DNA of 64,000 nt from Nocardioides daejeonensis (lineage in GTDB: Bacteria; Actinomycetota; Actinomycetes; Propionibacteriales; Nocardioidaceae). The stretch is taken from assembly GCF_003194585.1 (NCBI RefSeq), contig NZ_QHKZ01000008.1, forward strand, positions 112,436 to 176,435, in the 5' to 3' direction. Below, one piece after another: positions 23,113 to 31,397 of this stretch. The notes beneath the pieces were generated by a model. It worked only from the letters and a program-made list of their open reading frames with translations, did not search any database and had not been told where the DNA came from. Position 1 is the stretch's first letter. Every line of letters starts with the position of its first letter. Position numbers and translations under genes: made by a program.

Positions 23113-24933
23113 ATGCCTACCTACGGCCCCGGCACTCCGCTGGTCTTCAGCCACATCCCCAAGACCGCCGGCACCTCGCTCGGCGCGGCCCTCGAACAGG
23201 TGCTGCAGCCGCGCGTCGTGGTCCGCGGCATCGACAGTGCCCTCTTCGGCGGGTACGACGACATCAACGCGGTCGCCCCGCTGTTGCGTCCGGGTATCTA
23301 TCTCTCACCTGAGGAGATCCCGGCGGACGCCGCACTGGTGGCGGGCCATGTCGCACCGGCGACGACGCAGGCGCGGTTCCCGGGAGCCGACCACGTCACG
23401 GTGCTGCGCACGCCCCAGGTGAGGCTGCTGTCGCAGTGGTTGCACAGCCGTTCCCTCTCGGAGTTCTCGTTGCGCCACTGGGGGCTTGCCGCCGATGCGT
23501 TCCGGGCCGGTCGCAAGCCGCTTCGCGAGTACCTCGACAACGACATGATCGCACCGACCGTGGACAACGCGATCACGCGCTTCCTCGCCTGGCCGCACTC
23601 GGCCCACCAACCTCGGGAGTTCATCGACGAGGCGCACGACGACGAGCTGGTGGCGGCAGCGCTGGAGCGGCTCGACGGTTTCGCCCACGTCAACCTGGTC
23701 GAGAACCCGGACTTCCTGGCCGACCTCTCGGCCTGGTTGGGAGTGGAGCTCCCTGACACCCAGCTCAACGAGCGCACCTCGGTGCCGCCGCAGTGGCGCC
23801 CCGACCTGGCCGCCGAGCTCGATCCGGCGACGCGCGAGCTTCTCGACCACCGATGCCGTCTCGACGTCCGCGTGTGGAAGGCGATCGCCGAGCGCGTGCT
23901 GCCTGACCGCGACCCCGACCAGGTGCTGACCGAAGCCTTCGACCAGGCGGTCGAGCGTTACACCGTGATGCTGCAGCGCCCCTACGACGCCGGCACCGCA
24001 CGGCGACTGGTGGAACGGGCCTGGGACGCCAAGCTTGCCGTGACCGGCCCCAGCACGAAGCCGCCCTCGGCACGGCCGCCGATGGTTGCCGCGGTCGAGC
24101 AGCTGCAGCACCTGCGGCGCGTCGTACCGGTGAAGGCCGTGCCGGGGCTGGTGGAGCGCCGGTTGGAGAAGCTGTGGCAGCACGACGGCTTCCGGCGGGT
24201 GCACGAGGCTGAGATGGAGTTCGTCCTCGGCGACTCGCCACGTGCCGGCGAGATCCCGGAGCTGGCCCGCGCCTACGCGGCGCACATGATGACGCGCAGC
24301 TACATGCGCTGGCATCCCAAGGCCGTCTCCGACGTCCGGCTCAAGGGCATCGAGCGGGTGCTCGACCGGGACAAGAGTCGGGGCCTGATCCTCAGCTTCA
24401 CCCACCACCACCGCTACGACGGCATGTGGGCGGCCTTCGTCCGCGCCGGTGCCCCGCGCTCCAAGATCGTGATCACCGAGGGCATCACCCGTCCTGAGGC
24501 CGGGATCCAGTTCGCCCAGCACCTCCGGGTCGGCAGGCCGGGCGGCGACTACCTGATGGCCGAGTCCGGCACGAAGGCGCTGGCTGCCGAGCTGACGCCG
24601 GGCGTCGTTCTCGGCATGGCCGTGGACTTCCCCGGCCGGACGCCGGTGGAGTTCCTCGGCAAGACGGTCCTGGCTCCCTTCGGTACTCCGCGGCTGGCGG
24701 AGCTGAGCAACTCGCCCATCGTCCTCGTCACCCATCGCCGTGACGCGGAGGGGCCGTACGTGCAGTTCGAGGAGCCGATCGATCCGGCCGACTACAGCAA
24801 TCCGGTCGATCTGCTCCAGGAGGTGGTACGCCGCCACAGCGAGCCGATCCTGGACTGGCCCGAGGCACTCGAGTCGCCGCGAGCCAGGTTCGGTTTCGTC
24901 GATCCGCCCCGCCCGGGCTCCTCCGAGGAATAG
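23113..24933 (+). CDS. sulfotransferase-acyltransferase (LPLAT-like) fusion protein
   Basis: 606 residues from ATG 23113, with GAGAGGAG 6 nt upstream. Residues 1 to about 300 look like a PAPS-dependent sulfotransferase: the 5'-phosphosulfate loop FSHIPKTAGTSLGAAL near residue 14 and the 3'-phosphate site VTVLRTPQVRLLSQW near residue 100. Residues from about 350 to the end match the stand-alone gene at 24943. They carry an HX4D acyltransferase motif (His-His-His-Arg-Tyr-Asp in SFTHHHRYDG), then GVVLGMAVDFPGRTPVEFLG and LVTHRRD, as in the LpxL/HtrB lipid acyltransferase superfamily. A fusion of these two activities is unusual and points to a sulfated, acylated glycolipid or polymer. No signal peptide is visible. 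Confidence 0.72.
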   Translation: MPTYGPGTPLVFSHIPKTAGTSLGAALEQVLQPRVVVRGIDSALFGGYDDINAVAPLLRPGIYLSPEEIPADAALVAGHVAPATTQARFPGADHVTVLRTPQVRLLSQWLHSRSLSEFSLRHWGLAADAFRAGRKPLREYLDNDMIAPTVDNAITRFLAWPHSAHQPREFIDEAHDDELVAAALERLDGFAHVNLVENPDFLADLSAWLGVELPDTQLNERTSVPPQWRPDLAAELDPATRELLDHRCRLDVRVWKAIAERVLPDRDPDQVLTEAFDQAVERYTVMLQRPYDAGTARRLVERAWDAKLAVTGPSTKPPSARPPMVAAVEQLQHLRRVVPVKAVPGLVERRLEKLWQHDGFRRVHEAEMEFVLGDSPRAGEIPELARAYAAHMMTRSYMRWHPKAVSDVRLKGIERVLDRDKSRGLILSFTHHHRYDGMWAAFVRAGAPRSKIVITEGITRPEAGIQFAQHLRVGRPGGDYLMAESGTKALAAELTPGVVLGMAVDFPGRTPVEFLGKTVLAPFGTPRLAELSNSPIVLVTHRRDAEGPYVQFEEPIDPADYSNPVDLLQEVVRRHSEPILDWPEALESPRARFGFVDPPRPGSSEE

Positions 24934-24942
24934 GTCTCGACC

Positions 24943-25800
24943 ATGCAGGCTCAGTTGCAGGCACCCAATCTCGCTCTCAAGCTCCTCGACAAGCGTGAGT
25001 ACGCCCGCCGGCTGGTGCCGGCGAGCAAGATCTCCAGCGTGGTGCAGCGTCGCCTCGACCAGGTGTGGACGATCGACGCCTTCCGCGAGCAGCAGGAGGG
25101 CCAGATGCGCTACCTGCTGGAGTTCACCGACCGTGCCGACGAGGCACCCGCGCTGGCGCGTGGCTTCGCTGAGCACTCGCTGACGCGCAGCTACCTGCGC
25201 TGGCACCCCGAGCTGGTCACCAACCAGGAAGTCAGGGGGGCGGAGTGGCTCACCAGCCGCCGGGACCCGTCCCGCAGCATCATCCTCAGCTTCATGCACC
25301 ACAACCGGTACGACGGTCTCTTCGGCTCGTTGCGCCGGGTGGGCGTGGAGCTGGAGATCCTCACCTCGCCGCTGATCCTCGCTCGCAACACGCTCACGGC
25401 CTACAAGCAGCACACGAAGGTGATCCGCCTGGGCGGCACCGTCATCCCCGCCGAGGGCGGGGCGGCGCAGATCCAGGCCCACCTGCAGCCGGGCAGGATC
25501 CTGGCGATCGCCCCCGACGTCCCCGGCCACACCGAGGTCGACTTCCTCGGTCGCCGGGTCCTGGCCTCGTTCGGCACGGCCCTGATGGCGAGCCGCACCA
25601 ATAGCCAGGTGGTGCTGGCGACCCACCGCCGCGACGAGGGCGGTGCCTGGATCCAGATCCACGAGCCGCTCGAGCCATCCGATTTCGCGGAGCCGGTCGA
25701 CCTGTTGCAGGAGGTGCTCCGCGGCCATGGCGAGGCGGTGCTCGCCTGGCCCGAGGCGCTAGAAATGCCGCGTGCGCGTTGGGGGATCGTCCAGGAATGA
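24943..25800 (+). CDS. LPLAT/LpxL-like acyltransferase
   Basis: 285 residues, paralogous to the second half of the preceding gene along its length. Both share LTRSYLRWHPE-type and LDRV/SLxRG segments. The HX4D motif is His-His-Asn-Arg-Tyr-Asp in SFMHHNRYDG near residue 123, followed by ILAIAPDVPGHTEVDFLGR and the shared ATHRRDEGGAW. The family transfers acyl chains from acyl-ACP or acyl-CoA to glycolipids at the inner membrane face. It is 9 bp after the fusion gene and overlaps the flippase start (ATGA). Two acyltransferase domains suggest two acylation positions. Confidence 0.72.
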   Translation: MQAQLQAPNLALKLLDKREYARRLVPASKISSVVQRRLDQVWTIDAFREQQEGQMRYLLEFTDRADEAPALARGFAEHSLTRSYLRWHPELVTNQEVRGAEWLTSRRDPSRSIILSFMHHNRYDGLFGSLRRVGVELEILTSPLILARNTLTAYKQHTKVIRLGGTVIPAEGGAAQIQAHLQPGRILAIAPDVPGHTEVDFLGRRVLASFGTALMASRTNSQVVLATHRRDEGGAWIQIHEPLEPSDFAEPVDLLQEVLRGHGEAVLAWPEALEMPRARWGIVQE

Positions 25801-27176
25801 CCCAGGCAGAGCAGGGCTCCGGGACCTACGACGCCACCGAGATCGCCGCCGACGAAGCGCCGACCCAGGGATCGGGGGCACGGTCGCTGATTCTCAGCGG
25901 TGCCTTCCGGCTCTTCGGCCTGATCCCGCAGGCGATCGCCACCCTGCTGGCGAGCCGACTGATCTTCGACCACTACGGCATGGACGCCTTCAACGCCTAT
26001 GCCCTGGTCATCGCGATGATGGCGCTGATCCCGCTCAACAACCTCGGCATGGGCGCCTCGTTGACGCAGGCGATCGCCGCTCGCGGCCCGCACGACGAGC
26101 ATGCGGTGGGAGCTGCGCTCACCGCGTCCCGGGTGCTGAGCCTCTCCGCCCTGGGACTCAGCGTCGTCGCCCTGGTCTTCGGAGCGCTGGGCATGTGGCC
26201 CGAGATCCTCGGCGACGCGGCGGGTGGGAACTGGTTCACCGCCGCGGCTCTGGTCGTCTTCGCGGCGACCTTCGTACCGGGACTGGCGCCGAGCGTCCTG
26301 CTGGGTGCCGACCGCAACCACGTCGCGATCGTCGTCGGCTGGTTCCTCGCCCCGATGAGCCTGCTGCTCGTGGGGGTCCTCATCGTCGGCGACCTGGCGG
26401 CCGACTGGGTGCTGCTGGTGCCTCCGCTCGCCATGCTGGTGGTCAACATCGCCACGGTGGTGGTGAGCGCCCGCACGGTCGGGTTCCCCTGGCTGCGGGT
26501 GCTCCGCGAGCTCCCGTGGCGCCGCCAGTACGCCGGGGCACGCATCCGGTCGCTCTCCGGGCCGATGCTGATCACGTCGCTGTGCGTGCCGGTCACGTTC
26601 TGGAGCGATCGCATCGTGCTCAGCCACGTGTCCACCCCGGAGGCGGTCGCCGACTACTCGGTGGTGCTGCAGCTGGCCGCGCCGATCATCGCGCTCATCA
26701 TCGCGACGGCGCAGCCCTTGTGGCCGATGATCACCGCCGCTCGGGCGCGGGGCCAGGCCGGACCCGCGATGACCAAGATCTTCCTCGCCTTCGGCCTCGG
26801 CACCCTGCTGTGCTGCATCGTCTTCGTGGCGCTGGCCGACCCGATCGGTCACCTGATCGGCGGCGACGAGGTCGATCTCGGCTACACGCTCCCCGTGGTC
26901 GCGGCACTCGCACTGCTGTTGATGGCGGTGGCGTTCCCGCTCTCGATGACGATGGTCGACCCGGTCGGCGCGCGCTTCGTCGCCGGCTGCGCGCTGTTGA
27001 CCCTCCCGACCAACGTCATCGTCTCGATCTTCCTCTCCCGGGAGTTCGGAGCGATCGGACCGCTGCTGTCGCTGCTCATCGTCAGCACGACCATCCAGGT
27101 CGTCCCGATCCTGATCTACTCCAACCGGCGCGAGCGCGCGGGAGGCCCGATCAAGGTGCTCGACGACCAGGAGTGA
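25797..27176 (+). CDS. polysaccharide/lipid-linked sugar flippase (Wzx/MATE-like)
   Basis: 459 residues with about 12-14 hydrophobic helices after a hydrophilic 35-residue start. Recognisable segments are LFGLIPQAIATLLASRLIF, LIPLNNLGMGASLTQAIA, and the later WSDRIVLSHVSTPEAVADYSVVLQL, a Wzx-like amphipathic junction. Its place after glycosyltransferase and acyltransferase genes suggests that it moves the finished lipid-linked product across the membrane. The ATG overlaps the preceding stop. It converges with a minus-strand glycosyltransferase gene only 19 bp away; no clear terminator is visible in that gap. Confidence 0.82.
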   Translation: MTQAEQGSGTYDATEIAADEAPTQGSGARSLILSGAFRLFGLIPQAIATLLASRLIFDHYGMDAFNAYALVIAMMALIPLNNLGMGASLTQAIAARGPHDEHAVGAALTASRVLSLSALGLSVVALVFGALGMWPEILGDAAGGNWFTAAALVVFAATFVPGLAPSVLLGADRNHVAIVVGWFLAPMSLLLVGVLIVGDLAADWVLLVPPLAMLVVNIATVVVSARTVGFPWLRVLRELPWRRQYAGARIRSLSGPMLITSLCVPVTFWSDRIVLSHVSTPEAVADYSVVLQLAAPIIALIIATAQPLWPMITAARARGQAGPAMTKIFLAFGLGTLLCCIVFVALADPIGHLIGGDEVDLGYTLPVVAALALLLMAVAFPLSMTMVDPVGARFVAGCALLTLPTNVIVSIFLSREFGAIGPLLSLLIVSTTIQVVPILIYSNRRERAGGPIKVLDDQE

Positions 27177-27195
27177 GTCGCTGCGGGACGTTGGC

Positions 27196-28296
27196 TCAGC
27201 GCCCCAACACCACGCGGGCGAACTCGTCGGCGGTCGCCGGCGGCACGTTGCGGGTCGGACTGCTGCCGGTCGGGCGGTCGAGCACCCGCCGGATCGCGGC
27301 GGCCAGGCTGGCCGGCTCCAGGTCGGCAAGCTCCCCGCCGCCGGTGGCAGCGAGCTCTCGGGCTCGGACCCGGGAGCCTGCCGAGACGACCGGCACATCG
27401 GCGGCAAGCGCCTTCCCCATGATCCCACTCGGCCCGTTGTTGGTGAGCGCGATCGGCGCCACGTCGACGGCGGCGACCAGCTTGTCGAGCAGGGCGTTGT
27501 CCAGGAACCCGTCGAAGGTGATCACGTGCTGGCGCTGCTCGGGCGTCAGCGACTCGATCCACGCCTTGACCTCCGGCTGGATGGAGCCGGCCAGCAGCAG
27601 GTCGGCGTCGATGCCGGCGGACTCCATCGCCTCGAAGACCAGTTTCGCGTTCTTGCGCTCCGAGATCAGGCCGAAGATGCCGACCAGCTTGCGGTCCGCA
27701 GGCAGTTCGAGCTCCGCGCGCAGCGCCGTACGGTCGCGGGAGTGGGCACCGCAGACCTCGGGGTCGCGGGCCCGGCGCACGACCCAGCCCTTGTGCATGT
27801 CGTCGCGCCCGGCGAAGCCGGCGACCCGGTGCAGGGTGCGGGTGGACATGGTGACCACCGACAGCACCGACTTGGTGATCCGCAGCTTCCACTGCGTGCG
27901 GTCGAGGAGCGGCACCCGGGCGGGGTAGCGGGTGAGGAAGAAGATCACCCGCGGTCGCTTGCTCAGTCCGCGGAAGGCACGCGGCGCCAGGAGCCACCAA
28001 CGCTTCAGGCTCTGGTCGGCGTCCATCACCACGATCGTCTCGACGTCGCCTTCGCGGCAGCGGTCCACGATCGCCTCGAGCATCACCGCCGTCGGCGGGT
28101 GGATCTCGTCGTAGACCTCGGTCGCCTCGATCGGAGCGTCGGAGAGGTAGACGGTGAATGCCTCGCTCGTGCTTGCTCCTCGCGAGGTCAGCAGCACCAC
28201 CCGGTCTCCCGCGTCGTGGGCACGCTGGGCGACGTGGGCGACCGCCTGGAAGCGATGCCCGGTGAGGTCGGGCTCGATGAGGAGCGTAGTCGGCAT
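27196..28296 (-). CDS. glycosyltransferase (GT4-like)
   Basis: 366 residues. The N-terminus LLIEPDLTGHRFQAVAHVA suits a GT-B acceptor domain. The donor half has LVGIFGLISERKNAKLVFEAM, then DLLLAGSIQPEV, ITFDGFLDNALLDKLVAAVDV and NNGPSGIMGKALAADVPVV. The C-terminal residues are loop-rich. Sugar and linkage are unknown. The stop lies 19 bp from the convergent flippase stop, and the next minus-strand gene upstream ends 49 bp before this start, so the two glycosyltransferases may be co-transcribed. Confidence 0.82.
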   Translation of the reverse strand: MPTTLLIEPDLTGHRFQAVAHVAQRAHDAGDRVVLLTSRGASTSEAFTVYLSDAPIEATEVYDEIHPPTAVMLEAIVDRCREGDVETIVVMDADQSLKRWWLLAPRAFRGLSKRPRVIFFLTRYPARVPLLDRTQWKLRITKSVLSVVTMSTRTLHRVAGFAGRDDMHKGWVVRRARDPEVCGAHSRDRTALRAELELPADRKLVGIFGLISERKNAKLVFEAMESAGIDADLLLAGSIQPEVKAWIESLTPEQRQHVITFDGFLDNALLDKLVAAVDVAPIALTNNGPSGIMGKALAADVPVVSAGSRVRARELAATGGGELADLEPASLAAAIRRVLDRPTGSSPTRNVPPATADEFARVVLGR

Positions 28297-28345
28297 GGCC
28301 CGGATCGTAGTGCCTCCGCGACGCCCGGCAGAGCGCTATGCCGGA

Positions 28346-29539
28346 TCAGCCGAGGTCCTCCAGCATCTGCCGCAACGCCGGCACGTCGACCCGGATGTCG
28401 CGGACGATCGCCGCGCCGCGACCGAGCCGTGGCGGCTTGCCTGGGGCAGAGAGGTAGCGGTAGTCGAGGCCGGGCACTCCGGAGGCGAGACGCCAGTAGT
28501 CGGGCAGCAGGCAGCCTTCGGGGAAGAGCTCGATCACGGTCGATCCGGGGCTGGCGAAGACCAGGTTGGCCAACGCCGCGCCGTGCGTCGCAACAATTGC
28601 CTCGGCGGTGGCGAAGGTGCGGATCTGCTCGCGCACCGACAGGGTGCCGGGGTCGACGGCGACGAATCCGTGCTCGCGCAGCAGTGCGACCACCTCGTCG
28701 TCGTTGAGCACGGTGCGGTTGTTGGCCGACGCCCCGCGGGTGACGTAGATCCGTTGTGGCGGGCCGTCGGTGTCGACGCGCGGGAGCAGCCGCTCGCGCA
28801 GCCAGGTGACCGCCCACGGCGGGTTCTTCTCGGTCATCTCCGGTGGTGCCGGCACCACCAGCGTCTCCGCGCGGACGTGGGGATGCTCGTGGGCGTCGAT
28901 CACGCACCCCAGATCGAGGCCCGCCAACTCCAGGAGCTCCCGCTGGAACGGCGGGCCGCCGACAGAGGCGTACCAGCGCGTCGGTGCTGCGATCGCAGGC
29001 GCCTGCTCCAGCACGCCGAGCTTGGTCACGACGTCCATCAGGTAGTGGTAGTAGTTCGCGTCTCCGCGTGCCGTGAGCACGCCGAGCCGCCCGTCGACCT
29101 CCAGGGGAGGTGCCGGGCGTGGGTTGAGGAAGACCGGATGCTGCCGCGGGCGGCGGGTGCCGAAGTACCAACTGACGTCCTGGACGAGCTGGTTGCCCGC
29201 GGAGATCACCGCATGGTGCGGGCCGAGCACCCGGCCGCCGGGCAGCTCGGCCACCCCGACCGTGGCGAACGCCTGTCCGTCGCTGGGGTCCAACAGAGGC
29301 ATCCCGGCCGGTACGCCGCGCAGCGGCGGCCGCTCCACACGCTCGGCGGGCCGGGCGACGGCATAGCGGCCATCGGTGGCCACTGCGGCCTCGGCCAGGG
29401 TGCCGAAGCCGGTGGGCAGGAAGCCGCCACGGGAGCGGGAGAGGCGCTGGGTGACCGGGGCGACCAGGCCGGTCATGCCGACGTACGCCGGCTTGAGGTA
29501 GGGAAAGAGCGGGCGCAGCGGCGCCGGGAGCCGGACCAT
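28346..29539 (-). CDS. glycosyltransferase family 61 (DUF563)
   Basis: 397 residues from ATG 29539. GT61 features are GDANYYHYLMDVVTKLGVLEQ near residue 165, RIYVTRGASANNR, the GFVAVDPGTLSVREQI block and VATHGAALANLVFASPGSTVIELFP. This family includes xylosyl- and GlcNAc-transferases, which fits the UDP-xylose made nearby. Upstream, TACACT plus 7 bp leads to the ATG, so the mRNA is probably leaderless. A longer frame to 30328 is a shadow of the divergent methyltransferase gene. Confidence 0.87.
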   Translation of the reverse strand: MVRLPAPLRPLFPYLKPAYVGMTGLVAPVTQRLSRSRGGFLPTGFGTLAEAAVATDGRYAVARPAERVERPPLRGVPAGMPLLDPSDGQAFATVGVAELPGGRVLGPHHAVISAGNQLVQDVSWYFGTRRPRQHPVFLNPRPAPPLEVDGRLGVLTARGDANYYHYLMDVVTKLGVLEQAPAIAAPTRWYASVGGPPFQRELLELAGLDLGCVIDAHEHPHVRAETLVVPAPPEMTEKNPPWAVTWLRERLLPRVDTDGPPQRIYVTRGASANNRTVLNDDEVVALLREHGFVAVDPGTLSVREQIRTFATAEAIVATHGAALANLVFASPGSTVIELFPEGCLLPDYWRLASGVPGLDYRYLSAPGKPPRLGRGAAIVRDIRVDVPALRQMLEDLG

Positions 29540-29629
29540 GGCGAGGAGTGTAGGGAATCGGGAGCCGCTGGTGTCCGTTGTTGGTCGTTCTGCCCACTGC
29601 CGGTCGGAGCTGCGTGATCTAATGCGCGC
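29540..29629. promoter_or_regulatory. divergent leaderless promoters between GT61 and methyltransferase genes
   Basis: On the minus strand TACACT (complement of 29547-29552) lies 7 bp before the GT61 ATG. On the plus strand TCTAAT (29618-29623) lies 6 bp before the methyltransferase ATG. Neither start has a ribosome site. The two -10 boxes are about 65 bp apart, so the promoters could be co-regulated. Confidence 0.55.
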
Positions 29630-30304
29630 ATGTCTGCCCGTGATCGTGCCTTCGCGCAACGTCCGCTCAAGCTGAATCTCGGCTCCGGTCCCCACGGTCC
29701 GCAGAGCTGGGTCAACCTGGACCGGTCGCCCACGATGCTGTTGAGCCGGGTGCCGCGAGCGGCGCGGGCGCTGCGCCGGATCGGTCTGATCAACGACCAC
29801 CACCTGGTGGCGTGGGAGCCGCACATCGTGCGGCAGGACCTGACGGCTCGCCTCCCTGTCGAGGACGGGGCGGTGGACGCCATCTACTCCTCCCACTTCC
29901 TCGAGCACATCTACATCAGCGAGGCGGACCAGATCCTGCGCGAGTGCCACCGGGTGCTGCGACCCGGTGGGGTGCTGCGCCTGGCACTGCCCGACGGCGA
30001 GGCCTGGGCGCGGGAGCTGGTGGAGGCCGGTAACGACCCCTCGGGTGAAGCCGGCCGCCGCTACCACGCCCGTCTGGGCGCACACCCTGACGACCGGCCA
30101 ACCGGCAAGCGCGCGCTGACCTTCAAGATCGGTGGCCACATCCACCGGTGGCAGCCGACCCGGGGCCTGGTCCGAGCGATGCTCGTCGAGGCGGGTTTCT
30201 CTGCCGACGCCGTGACCGACCATGGTTACCACGAGGGTGCGCTCCCCGATCTTGCCGAGATCGAGACCCGCGAGGAGAGCTTCTTCATCGAGGCGCGCCG
30301 CTGA
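29630..30304 (+). CDS. SAM-dependent methyltransferase (type 11-like)
   Basis: 224 residues. The start LKLNLGSGPHGPQSWVNLDR is motif I of the predicted SAM-dependent methyltransferase group found in glycan loci. It is followed by VDAIYSSHFLEHIYISEADQILRECHRVLRPGGVLRLALPD. A C-terminal helix and strand (VRAMLVEAGFSAD and EESFFIEARR) finish the fold. The acceptor is unknown, probably a sugar. It diverges from the GT61 gene with a leaderless-type promoter and precedes the epimerase gene by 95 bp. Confidence 0.82.
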   Translation: MSARDRAFAQRPLKLNLGSGPHGPQSWVNLDRSPTMLLSRVPRAARALRRIGLINDHHLVAWEPHIVRQDLTARLPVEDGAVDAIYSSHFLEHIYISEADQILRECHRVLRPGGVLRLALPDGEAWARELVEAGNDPSGEAGRRYHARLGAHPDDRPTGKRALTFKIGGHIHRWQPTRGLVRAMLVEAGFSADAVTDHGYHEGALPDLAEIETREESFFIEARR

Positions 30305-30357
30305 TCCCACTCCTTCGGGCGTGACCAAGCGTTTGTTGCGTCGTTCACATTCCGTGA

Positions 30358-30377
30358 CCGGCGCTGAGGGGCGCCGG
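30358..30377 (+). terminator. hairpin between methyltransferase and epimerase genes
   Basis: CCGGCGC and GCGCCGG form a perfect 7-bp stem around TGAGGG, 54 bp after the methyltransferase stop and 22 bp before the epimerase start. It could be a weak terminator or a 5'-leader hairpin of the epimerase mRNA. The epimerase ribosome site (GAAGG) lies just downstream. Confidence 0.4.
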
Positions 30378-30399
30378 CGGTCTGAAGGAGTGCTGAAGG

Positions 30400-31377
30400 A
30401 TGGCGGACGTCGACGTTCTCGTGGCCGGTGGTGGCGGTTTCATCGGTGGCCATCTGGTGGCGGACCTGCTCAAGCAGGGGCTGAGCGTGCGATCCGTCGA
30501 CGTGAAGCCGACGAGCGAGTGGTACCAGGTACACCCCGATGCGGAGAACCAGGTCGCCGACCTCTCGCTGCTCGACAACGCGATGACCCACACGGCGGGC
30601 GCCAAGCACGTTTACATGCTGGCTGCAGACATGGGCGGCATGGGCTTCATCGAGAACAACAAGGCGCTCTGCATGCTCACCGTGCTCACCAGCACCCACA
30701 TGCTCCAGGCCGCCCGCGAGCACCAGGTCGAGCGCTACTTCTACTCCTCGAGCGCCTGCGTCTACGCGGCCGACAAGCAGACCGACACCAACATCACCGC
30801 TCTCAAGGAGGCTGACGCCTACCCGGCGATGCCCGAGGACGGCTACGGCTGGGAGAAGCTCTTCAGCGAGCGGATGGCCCGCCACTTCGAGGAGGACTTC
30901 GGCCTCACCTCGCGCGTGGCTCGCTACCACAACGTCTACGGCCCGCACGGCACCTGGACCGGTGGGCGTGAGAAGGCACCGGCCGCCGTCTGCCGCAAGA
31001 TCGCGACCGCGGTGATCACCGGCGAGCACAAGATCGACATCTGGGGCGACGGCGAGCAGACCCGGTCGTTCATGTACATCGACGACTGTGTCAAGGGATC
31101 CCAGATGATCCTGCACGGCGACAGCAACGAGCCGGTCAACCTCGGCAGCGACGAACTGGTGAGCATCAACCAGCTCTACTCGATCGTCGAGGAGATCGCG
31201 GGCATCCGCTGCGAGCGCAGCTACCAGCTGGACGCCCCCCAGGGCGTGCGCGGCCGGAACTCCGACAACACCCAGATCCTCGACACCTACGGGTGGGCAC
31301 CGTCGATCACCCTGGCCGACGGACTGGCGCAGACCTATGAGTGGGTCTACGACCAGGTCAAGCGCTCGCTGGGCTGA
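30400..31377 (+). CDS. NAD-dependent epimerase, GDP-mannose 3,5-epimerase-like
   Basis: 325 residues. The cofactor motif is VLVAGGGGFIGGHLVADLL. The segment LAADMGGMGFIENNKA is the hallmark of plant-type GDP-mannose 3,5-epimerases (GME). The catalytic Tyr-x3-Lys is in EDGYGWEKLFSERM, followed by RYHNVYGPHGTWTGGREKAPAAVCRK, also GME-like. GME would give GDP-L-galactose or GDP-gulose from GDP-mannose. With gmd in the cluster and a mannose-phosphate cupin at 47323, a GDP-mannose-based supply is plausible. The exact epimer product is inferred. Confidence 0.82.
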   Translation: MADVDVLVAGGGGFIGGHLVADLLKQGLSVRSVDVKPTSEWYQVHPDAENQVADLSLLDNAMTHTAGAKHVYMLAADMGGMGFIENNKALCMLTVLTSTHMLQAAREHQVERYFYSSSACVYAADKQTDTNITALKEADAYPAMPEDGYGWEKLFSERMARHFEEDFGLTSRVARYHNVYGPHGTWTGGREKAPAAVCRKIATAVITGEHKIDIWGDGEQTRSFMYIDDCVKGSQMILHGDSNEPVNLGSDELVSINQLYSIVEEIAGIRCERSYQLDAPQGVRGRNSDNTQILDTYGWAPSITLADGLAQTYEWVYDQVKRSLG

Positions 31378-31397
31378 GCGCGCGTACTGAGCCGGCC

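Noticed and set aside
23305..25728. 807-residue open frame on the minus strand
   Set aside because: Antisense to the sulfotransferase fusion and acyltransferase genes, which have clear motifs and ribosome sites.
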